From: Spirodela intermedia | Lineage: Eukaryota > Streptophyta > Magnoliopsida > Alismatales > Araceae | Direction of reading: 5' to 3' | Length of the DNA stretch: 64,000 nucleotides | Assembly (NCBI GenBank): GCA_902729315.2 | Contig: LR746277.1 | Coordinates: forward strand, 5,399,001-5,463,000 | In this document: positions 1 through 10,195 of the stretch, piece after piece | Numbering within the stretch: the stretch's first letter is position 1 | Layout: every line of letters starts with the position of its first letter | Position numbers and translations under genes: made by a program | Notes under the pieces: generated by a model | Told to the model about the DNA's origin: nothing | Seen by the model: only the letters and a program-made list of their open reading frames with translations | Databases searched by the model: none

Positions 1-120
1 TTATCCGGGAGAAACGATTGAATTACATGCTTATCAAGCATTAGAATAAATATCGATATTTGATGACGCGAACCAGGGTGTGATGAAAGAATACAAAATT
101 GGGCCAAGCAGATGGCACAC

Positions 121-210
121 CTGATCCAAGGATATCCTTGAGGTCCTCTGCGGAGGGGCTGGTGTTCCCACCCAGAACGGCCAGCAGATAAGCAGCGATA
201 ACCTTCATTT
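121..210 (-). CDS. RPP2: 60S acidic ribosomal protein P2, first coding exon (gene continues off the left edge)
   Basis: The start codon is at 208-206 and the reading frame gives 29 codons beginning MKVIAAYLLAVLGGNTSPSA, the conserved N-terminal dimerisation helix of cytosolic ribosomal stalk protein P2. P2 forms heterodimers with P1 on P0 and helps recruit elongation factors to the large subunit. The exon opens after a CAG acceptor (211-213) and ends at a GT donor (120-119), splitting a codon after its first base. The ORF stays open into the intron, so an ORF finder runs on with unrelated residues. The remaining exons, including the acidic C-terminal tail, lie outside the window. A noncoding first exon and promoter are at about 1001-1140. 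Family assignment is strong; whether the full gene is intact cannot be seen. Confidence 0.85.
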
Positions 211-1000
211 CTGGTGGGTCAGAAAAAACCAAGAAAAAGCAAAGGCAACGTGCTTTTATTCTCAGAAAATTCAATTGGAACCAACATCAGAAAGATTTAC
301 ACTATCACTGATAAATTTTGCAGATTATAGAACCATGGTTAATCACGAAAGGTATGCGTTCTCGATGGTTCACAAGAGCCCTGTACTTTCAGAAGATATT
401 CATCATAGAGATGCCGACAGCAAGAAATTATATTCGGAAAGTTCGGCAAACTAGTCGAAGAATTCAACTCATAAATGAGAAAAAAAAAAAAATCGGCGCC
501 ACAGGATAAACCAAAAGCCTTGAAAACATTTGTTTCAGAAATAAGGAGAAACGTTATAATCGGAAGACTAGTTAGGCGGCGTTCGCGAGACTGTTTCCAT
601 GATACTGCTGAATGACGAGCCGTAAGTTTCTCAACTGCCTTATGTTCTGATTCTTTGGATAGGCTAGCATCCCCCGCACTACATAAAGTCAATACAACAC
701 AGCGAAAGGAAAAACGAACATCGATTACTTGGATCAGGCGAGCAGGAAGATACTTAGTTGAGATCGTTTGGGGAAAGAGAGAGCAGTACAATACAACGTA
801 AGGAAAAACTAACATCCAAAAAGGAAGCATGGTTCATGTAAGAAAAACAACCGAGGATGCCATTTTTCTTCCTCGACAAGAAGTCCCCAAGGAGACGTCA
901 CACGGCATGAAACAATTTCTCCGGTACCATTCACCGCAAAAGGGCAACCAATCCCCCTGGAGGGGCACCGGGAGATCATGTTAGCGGGAATCATTCTTAC
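211..1000 (-). other. RPP2: RPP2 5'UTR intron
   Basis: The intron is bounded by a GT donor at 1000-999 (context CTCAA|GTAAGAATG on the minus strand) and the CAG acceptor at 213-211 just before the start codon. A leader intron is common in plant ribosomal-protein genes. Bases 492-1000 recur with about 85-90% identity by eye at 10196-11240, but the coding exon does not. Short open frames here have no family resemblance. Confidence 0.65.
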
Positions 1001-1241
1001 TTGAGATCGGCTGGGGAAGGAGATAGCCGCGACCGGCACCGCAAAGAATGAGAGGGAGCGCGAGGTTCAGGAACGGGGAGTTCTCCGCGGCTAGGGTTAC
1101 TGGGAGAGCAAATGTGGCACAGGGCCTGGTTTTTATATAGTGATCTCCATGTGATTCTCCAGCCAACGGTGGATGATCATCCAGATCCTTGAACTTTGAC
1201 CGCCCGATTAATGGGCCCATCTCACAATGAGCCTACGGTGG
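492..1241. repeat. Duplicated block A, RPP2 5' portion (partner 10196-11479)
   Basis: Bases 492-1241 match 10196-11479 in direct orientation, apart from a roughly 600-bp insertion in the second copy at about 10500-11100. Homology begins abruptly inside the RPP2 leader intron and ends just upstream of the promoter at a shared CACAATGAGCCTACGGTGG. It is one end of the proposed tandem duplication. Confidence 0.75.
1001..1145 (-). promoter_or_regulatory. RPP2: RPP2 core promoter and noncoding first exon
   Basis: Read on the minus strand, a TATA box (TATATAAA, 1139-1132) lies about 35 bp upstream of an AACCCTAG telo-box (1098-1091). A GC-rich leader follows and ends at a GTAAGA donor. TATA plus telo-box is a typical arrangement for plant ribosomal-protein and translation-factor genes. 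The transcription start is probably near 1105-1110 (inferred from TATA spacing). The same arrangement is preserved in the second copy near 11242-11378. Confidence 0.6.
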
Positions 1242-1690
1242 CCCTCTCCGGTGGGCCGTCTGAAAAAGAATGCTCGTTTCCCTATTATGGCTTGGTGGAC
1301 CGGGAAGGATGGGCCTGGGGGAGGCGAGCGAGCTCCTGCGCTCTCCCTGGATGGGAGGAGTTATGGATGGCATGATGGGCGGGGAAGGATGGGTCCGGGG
1401 GAGGCGAGAGACCCCCTGCCCTCTGCATGGATGGCCGCAGAGAGAGAGAGAGAGAGATAGAGAAGGGAGGAGTCATGGCACTGTACAGATCTTTGCACCC
1501 CGTCCTCTTTGAGTTCTTCACCATTCTTGGCCGCTTTCAATTTCTGATGTAGAGGAAACAACCGCCTATCATTTCATGTCTTTATTCATACAAAAAACCT
1601 AGTGCTATTACTATTTTCTCTCTCTAGGTCTTTCTCTACAACATGTTCAAAGCAAAAGGTATCTGATACATAGTTGAGTTAAATCTATGG
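1242..1690. other. Intergenic, GC-richer stretch with a short tandem repeat and GA microsatellite
   Basis: No gene is supported. A segment of about 78 bp (GGGAAGGATGGG...GGGGGAGGCGAG) occurs twice, starting near 1302 and 1380. A (GA)n run follows at 1439-1457. The overlapping ORFs on both strands here are explained by this biased composition. Confidence 0.5.
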
Positions 1691-2930
1691 CTTGAAATAA
1701 AGTTAACTTCACGGGCTCAATTCTTCTAGACAATATCATTCAATATTCGTAGAGATCTCACCTCTCACAAGTATGTCTTGACTCACAATACCACGTGCTT
1801 AAACTAAGGTATAGTTATCTTCAAAGAATAACACTCTTCATGAGCAGATTTTGATTGTCAACACTTCCTACTTAGGCTTTACCCTCTCTCTACTCACCAC
1901 TCAAGTTATCTTAAGACTTGATGAAGAGAGATAACCTTCAGTGTAGTTAATTAATTCAAATATTACCACAAATAATAAATTTTAATTTTAATTTTTTTTA
2001 AGACACATGATTATTTTATTATAAAAAGTGGATTAAATCTTCTTCTTGAACTCATGTGAGTGATACAGATTAATGTTTCTTCATTTAGCATTAACCTCGT
2101 ATGTCTACAACTTATTATATTATACTCTAATGGATTAATATCATTTTAACATATGAAAATGGTCATATATTAATTTGAATATCTTTTAGTTGCTTTGCTG
2201 ACACTATTTCTTTCATAATTTCATTTAGATATGATCATTTGACTTGTCTTTAGTCCATGTTTTTTGCTGACAAGTTACCATCTAAAATTTACACTTTTGA
2301 GCTTCAATCATACTTCTGCTCAAATCTTTCAACTCTTACATATTTCTTGATATTATGTTTACGGATCTTTGAGTAAATAATGAATGTTTAGAGTCTGAGT
2401 TAAGATAATGTTGTTGAACTTGTTGTTTAGTCCATTAACTCTAATGATAAGTTACCATCTAAAGTGTGTGAGGTAGACCTTTAGTTTTTTTTTACTCCAA
2501 AGCATATTGATCTCTCACACGTGATCTTCAAAACTTTTATCTAAATATTTGTGCTACTTCCACAAATGATCTTACTCTTAATACTAGATTGAAGTTAGGT
2601 CATCTATACTTTATTGTTTTCTCCACATAAGAATCTAACATGTTACCGTGTAAATTAAATGTAACAATTTCTCTATTTCTTCTTTGTTTCATGTGAATGG
2701 TCTAATTTAATTACCATGTGGGTCATGAGTTTTTAATCTTGCTTCAAAAAGTGATCATATTTTTTAAAATATTTTTTATTTCAAATTCTACCCATTTAGA
2801 GGTTTGAATATTTCAACCATAATTTTTTCACTTTTGTGAAACTTCTTTCTTGAGATGGGATCTCTTATGTATGCCATTTTTTTTATTTTTAGACATTTTT
2901 GTATTTGTGTTTCTATCTTCACTATGATCA
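1690..2930. repeat. Diverged dispersed repeat, copy 1 (partner about 14880-15960)
   Basis: AT-rich noncoding sequence. Segments near 1745-1950, 2040-2220 and 2650-2760 align in the same order with 14885-15075, 15165-15350 and 15740-15870, for example the shared GTGAGTGATA, GTTTCTTCATTTAG and GGGTCATGAGTTT. By eye they are roughly 70% alike. The partner follows a polypurine tract, so these may be diverged LTRs of a Ty3/Gypsy-type element. No coding capacity is seen. Confidence 0.5.
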
Positions 2931-3249
2931 TGTGCCCTGTTTGAATCTCACAAGTGACTTTATTTTTCCAAGATAAACATGAGGCTTCATCACTTATGTT
3001 GACACATGTAAATTTTGTACTTGTATTTCAAGAGTATTAGACTACATTATTAGAATATTTGATGAAACAAGGGCAATTGACCATTATTATAGATGTCCTT
3101 GGTTTTGACACATATAATAGGTTCTGATGCATATAATATTGTATTTGATGTCAAAACTTATTATATGTCAACTATAATAGGCAAGCAGACATTTTCAAAA
3201 GCACTACCATAGAGTCCATGAGAGGTCCTAAGTAGAGGGCCTAGCTCAC
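2931..3249. other. Intergenic AT-rich sequence with a small imperfect inverted repeat
   Basis: No gene is seen. Around 3098-3180 the sequence contains GGTTTTGACACATATAATA and, downstream, an inverted relative reading TGTCAAAACTTATTATATG, so a hairpin of moderate quality could form. It could be part of a small non-autonomous transposon, but no terminal repeats with a target-site duplication were found. Confidence 0.3.
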
Positions 3250-3640
3250 TTGGCTGCCTTTCAGCCTCCAAAGATGCCTACATCTTCAAAGGCCATCACT
3301 CAACAAGTGATACAGAAACTTATAGTTGAATTAAAGTGGCTAAAATCAAGCATGACATATAACTCTAATGCTTCTTCAACCCTGCTCCAGTGACATCTAA
3401 TGATTTCCTAGCTTAATCTATAGTATTACAAGTAACATTTAATGATTACCTAGCTTCTTGGATATTAGATATGATGCCCACTAACTATATGAGTTATTTA
3501 TCAAATTATTATATCATATAAAACTTGTCCACGTAATATGAAAGTTGTCACAACTGATAGATCCTTAATTATTGTATGATGTGGAACTAAGATGTACAAA
3601 CTATCCAAAATGGAGTTCCCTTAATCTTTAGGAAATCTAA
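3250..3640 (+). mobile_element. Ty1/Copia remnant, gag-protease part
   Basis: A broken frame near 3450-3610 reads like the Copia protease neighbourhood: a SWILD-type stretch, where intact elements have WIIDSGA, followed by residues resembling CP.N.KV.T.DGSL. Stops and frameshifts interrupt it and no full domain is open. It probably belongs with the Copia integrase remnant at 5085-6235, from which it is separated by unrelated sequence at about 3640-5084. Confidence 0.45.
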
Positions 3641-5084
3641 GAAGTGATCATAAATTAGACTTAGATCAAATTCTAAAGAGAAAATTTAAGAGGAGATTAA
3701 TTCCACAATTCATAGGAGAGGATTGTTTAATTATCTTTTATGAGGCCTAATTCAAGAAATTAGAGAAGATTAGAACCTCATTTAGGATCACCAAGATGTA
3801 GAGAGTGGCAATCTTATGGATAACAAATTCTAAAGAGCAATGACTAAATTTCACAATAGGAGAGGGCTCAACGTACCTTAGTCAATGAAGGTCATTGAAG
3901 AACCTTGGAATTGGGAGAAGCACGAGTTAAGGTGACAGCAGTCGGGAGAGATAAAACGGCGTGAATAAATAAATGAGGAATTCGGAGAATAGGGGTATGA
4001 ATAGATAAATAATAAATAACGGGGCAGAGAGAGAAAGTGGTGAAATTAAGAATCTTTAACGGAGGAGAGAGAGAAAAAAGGAGGGACGACGGGTGGACGA
4101 CGAGGAAGCGGAACGGCGGCGACGAGGCGGATGGCGAGGAAGCGGAATGGTGGCAGCGTGGCGGACGGTGAGGAGGCGGAATGGCGGCGAGGTGGACGGC
4201 GAGGAGGCGGAATGGAGGCAGCGCGGCGGACGGCGAGGAGGCGGAAAAGGCCGCGACGGGGCGGCGGCGAGGAGGTGGAAACGGGGACGACGGGCGGCGG
4301 CGAGGAGGTGGAAACGGGGACGACGGGATGGACGGCGAGGAGGCGGAATGGTGGTCGCGAGGCAGACGGCGAGGAGGCGGAATGGTGGTCGCGAGGCAGA
4401 CGGCGAGGAGGCGGAATGGTGGCGACGAGGCGGGCGGTGAGGAGGCAGAATGGCGGCCACGGCGGGAGAAGAGTGAGAGAGAAAAAAAAAGGAAATACGG
4501 GATAGAGATAAGGGAACGAAGTGGTAAGGGATTCCGGCGGAGGAGAAGAAGGGTAGGAAGAGGTAAGACGAAGGGAGAGAACGGGAGGGAGAGGGAGAGA
4601 ATGAGAGAGAAAGGGAGGGGGGGAAAATGGAGAGGGAGAAGAGGCGAGAGAGAGGAGAACGAACGAGAGAGAGAGAGAGAGAGAGAGAGATGAAGGGGAG
4701 AAAGGTAAGCTGTTTATTCCAAATTCTAAAAAAAGTCGTCCTAAAGATCGCATTCCTTCTTGTATTTATAGGGAACGAGATGCATGAGAGAGAGGGTAGT
4801 TGGGCGGTTAGAGACACCTGTTGGATTGAGATAGTGTCTCTTGGAGGGACACGTCTTATCCCTCTCTGATAGTCACATTGGTTGATGGGCCTTCCTCCAT
4901 GGGGCTCTTCTTCCATGGGCTCCTCTTCTTCTTCTTGGGCCCATTGAATAGGGTGAATCCTCTTATTGATGTTGGTGGAGGTTCCACTTGAGGTTGATCA
5001 TGTTCTTGAGTTGGCTCCATTGAGTCAACTTGAGATGAATTGATTGGCTCAGTCACTCCATCATTGTAACATGGATTACAGATA
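3641..5084 (-). mobile_element. Probable LTR-like insertion inside the Copia remnant, carrying a minisatellite
   Basis: This stretch separates the protease-like and integrase-like parts of one Copia remnant. On the minus strand the right part is open for 66 codons (5056-4859) and hydrophilic, rich in Pro, Glu, Gln and Lys. A TATA-like CCTATAAATACAAG lies near 4770, followed by CT-rich leader-like sequence. The right limit reads TGTTACAATG on the minus strand, a plausible LTR start. I could not find a matching left terminus or target-site duplication. LTR identity is an inference. Confidence 0.35.
4100..4465. repeat. G-rich minisatellite, period about 34 bp
   Basis: The unit GGCGAGGAGGCGGAATGGTG, followed by more divergent bases, recurs about ten times; AATGG landmarks at 4146, 4180, 4347, 4381 and 4415 give a 34-bp period, with 31-bp and shorter variants between. 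The plus strand is almost purely purine/G-rich. All six frames stay open, producing Arg/Gly/Glu-rich or Ser/Pro/Arg-rich ORFs that are low-complexity artefacts. A (GA)n run follows at 4664-4690. Confidence 0.85.
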
Positions 5085-6235
5085 TGAAAATAGAACCTAT
5101 TGACATCCTTAGAAATGCTTTACATGTTCCTAAGTTTTCTATAAATTTATTTTTTGTTAGAAGGTTAATTAATATCATACCTTGTAGAGTGATTATTGAT
5201 AGTGATGTTTATGATGCGTATGATAAAGTAAACATGCAAGAAAATTAGACATGTCGATCATTAGGAATGACTATTATCTTAGAGCATCAAGAAAAAACTA
5301 TATTGCAGAGCTAAATGATCACTTAGGACATGAGACTTTTATCTTAGCAAAGTTTGAGAATTTTTGGTTGTATCATTGTGTCACCTTAGACAATTTTTTT
5401 CAAGATAATGAAATTTATGTTTTCAAACTTATTTCTAAATGTGAACTTAGAAATATTAAAAGGTAATCTGTGCAGATTGTAAAACATAAGAGAACATCAT
5501 TTTTGTTGATTAGTGAGATGAGTACACCACCATTCTCTCTAATTCGTAGTGATGTTTATGGACCATCACCAATTCCTAATATGTTAAGAGCTAGATGGTT
5601 TGTCATTTTTATTGACAATTACTCACTAAACACATAATTTTTTTTGTTAAACTATAAATTAGAAGTGAGCAAAGTTCTATAATAATTTTTCTCACTCATA
5701 AAAAATAATTTTTTGAGATAAAAGTAAAAAATTTAGATCTGATAAATGCAAGCTATTCTTTTAATCCCATCATTACAAAATACTTCTTAAATGAAAGAAT
5801 TATCCACAAGTCATTATATGTTAACACTCAACATAATGAAGTGGCTGAAAGAATGAAAAGACATATTCTAGAAGTGGCAAGAGCACGTCTAATCCAAACT
5901 TAAGTGCCTTAATGCTATCTCAATTTTATCTTAATGTTCAATTGAAAAATAATTAATTCTTCAAGTGTTCAGATGTGCGTGCTTTCTTAGTAATCAAGAT
6001 CCAACTAAGGGTAAACTCGATAAAAGTGTGTTTATAGTACTCAAATAGAAAAAAAGGTATAGATGTTACCATCTTCCATTTAAGAGAGTTTTTGTTTCAA
6101 AAGATGAAATTTTTCATGAGCATTAAACTTATTTTGATAAGTGTTCTTTTAAGAGGGTAACTCCTAATATTATGGAGGGAAATAATAAAAAAGGTAATTA
6201 TGTTACCAAGTATACCTATAGAAATGCCCATCTTG
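5085..6235 (+). mobile_element. Ty1/Copia remnant, GAG-pre-integrase and integrase region
   Basis: Interrupted frames carry Copia landmarks: ALHVPKF-like residues near 5115, KHKR..FLLISE near 5485, and an integrase N-terminal LIRSDVYGPSPIPN-like stretch followed by ARWFVIFIDNYS near 5540-5625. Many stops and frameshifts show it is dead. Bases from about 5425 to 6232 are roughly 80% alike to 16703-17574, where the same element continues through reverse transcriptase and RNase H. Here it stops abruptly at about 6235, where homology to the PUB4 3' flank begins. Confidence 0.7.
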
Positions 6236-6533
6236 ATGAGTGGAAAATCATCAGCTCGATTGGGTCTTCCCTTGGTGAGATGCTAGGTTCTAATACAACT
6301 TTGAATGAAAATAATAAGGTAAACCCAGTTGAAAGATTCCAAAAATAGGGTTCATGAGAAAGGTGCAATTATAGATTATGGCAAATCAAGTACAACGACA
6401 AGTCAACAAGGAAAATAATCAGCCGGAAACAATCACCAATCTATAAAGGCTCTAGCTTTATTTACAGTCAAATGGCCGCCTAACTACAATCACGGCAGAG
6501 CAATTGGACTCTTGGACCACATTCCAATACACC

Positions 6534-7493
6534 TGATGCAAGATGAATATCATTGATGCGGAGGAAATGATTAGGGAATACAATGGGCAAATAACAAGCT
6601 ACGAAACTCGCACACGATTGGATCTGAACCTTTGAAAACTGACTGTGATGAGGTGAGAAGATCGTTCCATTCCTCTCTCGAGGGCGGAAGGACTGTCTCA
6701 AGTCACCATGATAAAACAAAGCTTCACGTTTCAAAATCTTAGTCGACCTCCAAACAAGGAAATCGCAGCCCACTCGGCTGGTCTCGAGCCTACACGGCTA
6801 AATCCGATGGCGGTGGAAACACGTATGAGGAAAGACGGGATGAAATCAAAACACATGACCATCAGAGATGGTTGAGAGGGGACCTTCGGCATTTGCACGC
6901 CACAATGTTGACGTCGATGGCAGAGCTGGACGGAGCAGGGCGCGCAGGGTGTGTGCGGTCGACGTGCAGAGCTGGACCTTCGGAAAGCTTGTGCAGGGCG
7001 AGTCGCCGTGGCGCGTCCGCCAGGCGCGGGACGCGCGAGCGCTTGGGCAGGATGCACGGGACGCGTGAGCGCCCGGGGGAGGTCGTACACGGCGCGTTGC
7101 CGGCGCTCCGAGGGACGCTGATCGGCACGTTCCCGGGCACACGAGTGCTGATAGAGAGACCCGCCGGTGACGCCAAAGAGAGTTGACTAGAAGGTAGGGG
7201 GGGGGGAAGAGGGACCCACGTGACGGCGGTTGGCTATAGGCAGCGGCGGTCATACGGATCCCTTAGGGCATGATCTCTCGTGTAAGAAAAGTATTATGAA
7301 GATCAAAGCCATTGTTCAATAGAAACCGTAGGCCTATTTATAAGCCTCGGGACGAGAGAGAGGATTACAACCTAAAGTAAATAAAAGAAAATCAAATATG
7401 AGTAAGTCCTAATAGAAATAGAAGCCGGCGGCGACGTGGAGGGGCCTTGATGTCGTGGCTGCCAATGGTGGGGCTACGGTCCATGCCCCATCA
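6534..7493 (-). mobile_element. Solo LTR (or very short LTR element) with intact target-site duplication
   Basis: The insertion starts TGATG and ends CATCA (5-bp perfect inverted termini) and is flanked on both sides by ACACC (6529-6533 and 7494-7498). The paralogous region at 20895-20915 shows the empty site with a single ACACC, so both ends are fixed to the base. Length is 960 bp. On the minus strand a TATA-like CTTATAAATAGGCC lies near 7345-7332, about 150 bp from the LTR start. The middle (6860-7200) is very GC-rich and keeps several frames open by composition; no gag or pol domain is visible. Confidence 0.8.
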
Positions 7494-7570
7494 ACACCCC
7501 ATAAGGGCAGCAGCATAATCAAAAGAGCACTTGTTTTACTACAAGTTTAAATGCCACAGCTCGGTGAAAT

Positions 7571-9843
7571 CATTCGCTGGAACTGTCAACCTCATGATCT
7601 ACCACCACCGTGTCTCTGGTTTCTGAAATGGGTAAGAAGTAGCTGCGCCTGCAAGGTAAATAATTTAAAAAAAAAAAACGTTGGCCATCTGAAATGGAAA
7701 GTAAAGCAGAAGATACAGCGATAAGTCTTCAGAGAGAATGACAAAGCATTAAATATATATTAAATCAAGCAACAAGAAAGCTGGTGAAATTATTCAACTC
7801 AACTCCAGTATGGGAGGAGGGATGGTTCTGCAAGATGCGAGCAAATTTGGTGAAAATAAAATAATAAAATAATGCAAAGAAGGCATTGACGAACCTTTTC
7901 CCTTGCTCGGGGTGTCCCAGACTGCGCCAGAGACCTTCTTGGAGAACCAGGGTACAAAATTTGTTGCTATTAGTGCAAAGCTGCAGCTGCATTCTTTTTC
8001 CCTCTAGCAGATCCCAGCTCGACGACTTCCACAAGAGCTGGGATGCCACACCTTCATAGCCAATGGCTAACCTGCCTTCATGAATGGTTGTAAGGTTCGC
8101 CAGAACGGCAACAGCCTTGTCAACCATCCCGGCCGCCGGGTCCATCAGCTCTACTAGATGCCTAACAGCCCCGGCCTGCACGATCCTTGCCTTGTTCTCA
8201 TGAAATATCGATAGATTAAACAATGCAGTGGCGGCATCTTTCTTTCCACGGGGAGTTCCATTTCCTAATAGTTCCACGAGGGGTTTGATAGCACCAGAGC
8301 GTCCAATCTTCACCTTATTTTCTTCAATGACTGAAAGGCTGAAGATGGTGGCTGCAGAATTCTCTTTGGCTTCTGGATTACCCGTCTCAAGTACCTGACT
8401 GAGGGGATCAATGGCATCGGCATTAGCAATTGCGATCTTGTTGTTGTCATTGATGGACAAATTCAGGAGGGCAGTGACTGCATTCTCCTGGGTTTTAGAG
8501 TCAGTCGAGTGAAGCAGACCAACCAAGTGGATAATTGCTCCACAGTTGGCGATTATGATTCTATTCTCCATGTTGTGCTTAGCAAGGAGACGCAACTCAT
8601 GTGTCGCACTTCTTTGCATTTCCGTCGAATCGCTTTTCAAGTCCTCAATCAGTCTACGGACTGCGGCTTCAACTTCCGATAGGTCCGGCCTTGAATCCAA
8701 GGATGGCGAGGAGACAATCCTTGGAACAAACCTTTCAGATGGACGGCGCCAAATAGTTTGGTTTCTGGACCGGGGCTCTGGCAACCTCGATTGAGATTCC
8801 TGTTCTCTTTGTGAAGTGGACGAAGCTGGTGCTTCCTGTGCCATCTCCCCTGAGACATCAGTACCACAATTTGCCATGTCACTTGAAGACTGTGAGACCC
8901 TGTCATCTTCTCCTCGAAGGCATTCAGTGCTGGAAACAGCACTTGAGGCAGATGAAGTCCGGTTGTGTCCCTGAAGTTCTTTCCTGCCATTAGAGCACTC
9001 GGCCTTTGATTGATTGGGGAGATGGCCAAGAGAACAAGACCTCTGTTCCTCCAAACTAGGCTCCTTGCCATCAGAACCTGCCTGCGAGATCCTTCCAATT
9101 GTTGAATCAAACCCATTGGTCAGATGAGGAGAGACGGGTCTCTCATTGACATGATCATCTTCATGGTTCTCAGTGAAGTGGATGAATGTGAATTCGAGTT
9201 GGAACTCGTAGCAGATCGCTTTGGTTCAGGCGATATTGAGTGTGTAAACTCTTTGGATGACCAAATCTAGGTGTGTTACAATCGTCAGAGTTTATATCTG
9301 CATGAGCAACGAAGCCAGATGGCTGTTTCAAAGTCATTGACTTCTCAGGATCTGGCAGCTTAATGCTGTTTGATTCGCACCAATTAGCAATCAAAGCCTC
9401 GACAGTGTAATTCGGTATCAAATCTGCATGCCCAAGTGCTTGACGTGTCTTGGGTCAGACAGTGAAACCCTGATCATACGTCTGGCCAGATGCCCCTATC
9501 ACCGGGTCTGACATCAGTTCAAGTGAATCTTGATGCCGTTTATACTTGGCAACTGATTTGCTCTAACATAACAATCATGCTTGCGATTAATGAGCGAAAT
9601 CATAGGATCAATATAATACTCTAGATCATCGGGGCTTTCAACCTGGCTAAGCTTTGTCTTCAGCTTGTCAGGTGCAACAGCCTCCGTTAGGAGTTCCTGA
9701 TTTGAGGACAAGCTCAACGAACTGCTAATCCTCACAACATGCTCCGAATCAAGGTTTATGTTTTCTATGTGATCCTTCACGGCTTCCCTCATAAAGTTTG
9801 AAACAGGTTCATAAACCAAATCATGATTATTTTCTTGGCAGCT
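7571..9843 (-). pseudogene. Truncated, frameshifted PUB4-like U-box/ARM gene copy
   Basis: Collinear with exons 3 and 4 of the intact gene at 21002-26148. Exon 4 equivalent lies at about 7591-7647 with its acceptor intact, and exon 3 equivalent at about 7920-9843. Lesions against the intact copy: a 25-nt loss near 9515 removing the FCCPLSLEL start of the U-box and shifting the frame; a 27-nt in-frame loss near 9476 removing the AFIRKWL helix; smaller changes near 9165-9260; and losses of about 11 and 20 nt near 7980 and 7930 in the last ARM repeats. Exon 1 and part of exon 2 are missing. The longest surviving frame (9054 to 7765) still holds several ARM repeats. It cannot encode a working E3 ligase. 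Confidence 0.85.
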
Positions 9844-9963
9844 CTGGTAGTGTTTAGTAGAAACCTAACGTCAGTAAAATGCCAAGATAGTAGAAAAATA
9901 ACAGATTATTTTCAGGTTAGGGAACGAATCCCATTCAAGATGTTGCCTGGACGCAGTCCAAGT

Positions 9964-10195
9964 ATATTAGTTATGACCGCTAGAGAGGTGTAGGCCAAAA
10001 GGAAATAGGAGCTAACCATTCCCGAAACAATAGAACACTCTCCTTCCCACAAAGACCTTTTCACATCCTTTGATCCTGTCGCACATCCAAGAGAAAACTC
10101 AAACAGTTGGGTAGCTTTCTATAATCCGTCTGACAAGGCTACCAGCAGGAAAGATTAGATTTGATGATGACGTAACAAAAACAAGAGAAAATAAT
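9964..10195. other. Filler sequence at the duplication junction
   Basis: These 232 bp separate the end of PUB4 homology (9963) from the start of RPP2-intron homology (10196). I see no match elsewhere in the window and no coding frame. Confidence 0.5.

Larger units (their letters stand above)
6236..9963. repeat. Duplicated block A, PUB4 3' portion (partner 20612-23447)
   Basis: Direct-orientation duplicate of the intact PUB4 gene's 3' flank, terminal exon, last intron, large ARM/U-box exon and part of exon 2. The intron and 3' flank are retained, so this is a DNA-level copy, not a retrocopy. Homology ends at 9963, inside what would be exon 2. A 960-bp element (6534-7493) interrupts it. Exonic parts look about 96-97% identical by eye, flanking parts nearer 85%. 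Confidence 0.85.

Noticed and set aside
4046-4916. Long minus- and plus-strand ORFs (up to 286 codons) over the minisatellite
   Set aside because: All frames stay open because the 34-bp repeat lacks stops; products are Ser/Pro/Arg- or Arg/Gly/Glu-rich with no domain.
6731-7253. Several overlapping ORFs on both strands near 7 kb
   Set aside because: They lie inside the GC-rich middle of the solo LTR and show no gag, pol or host protein similarity.
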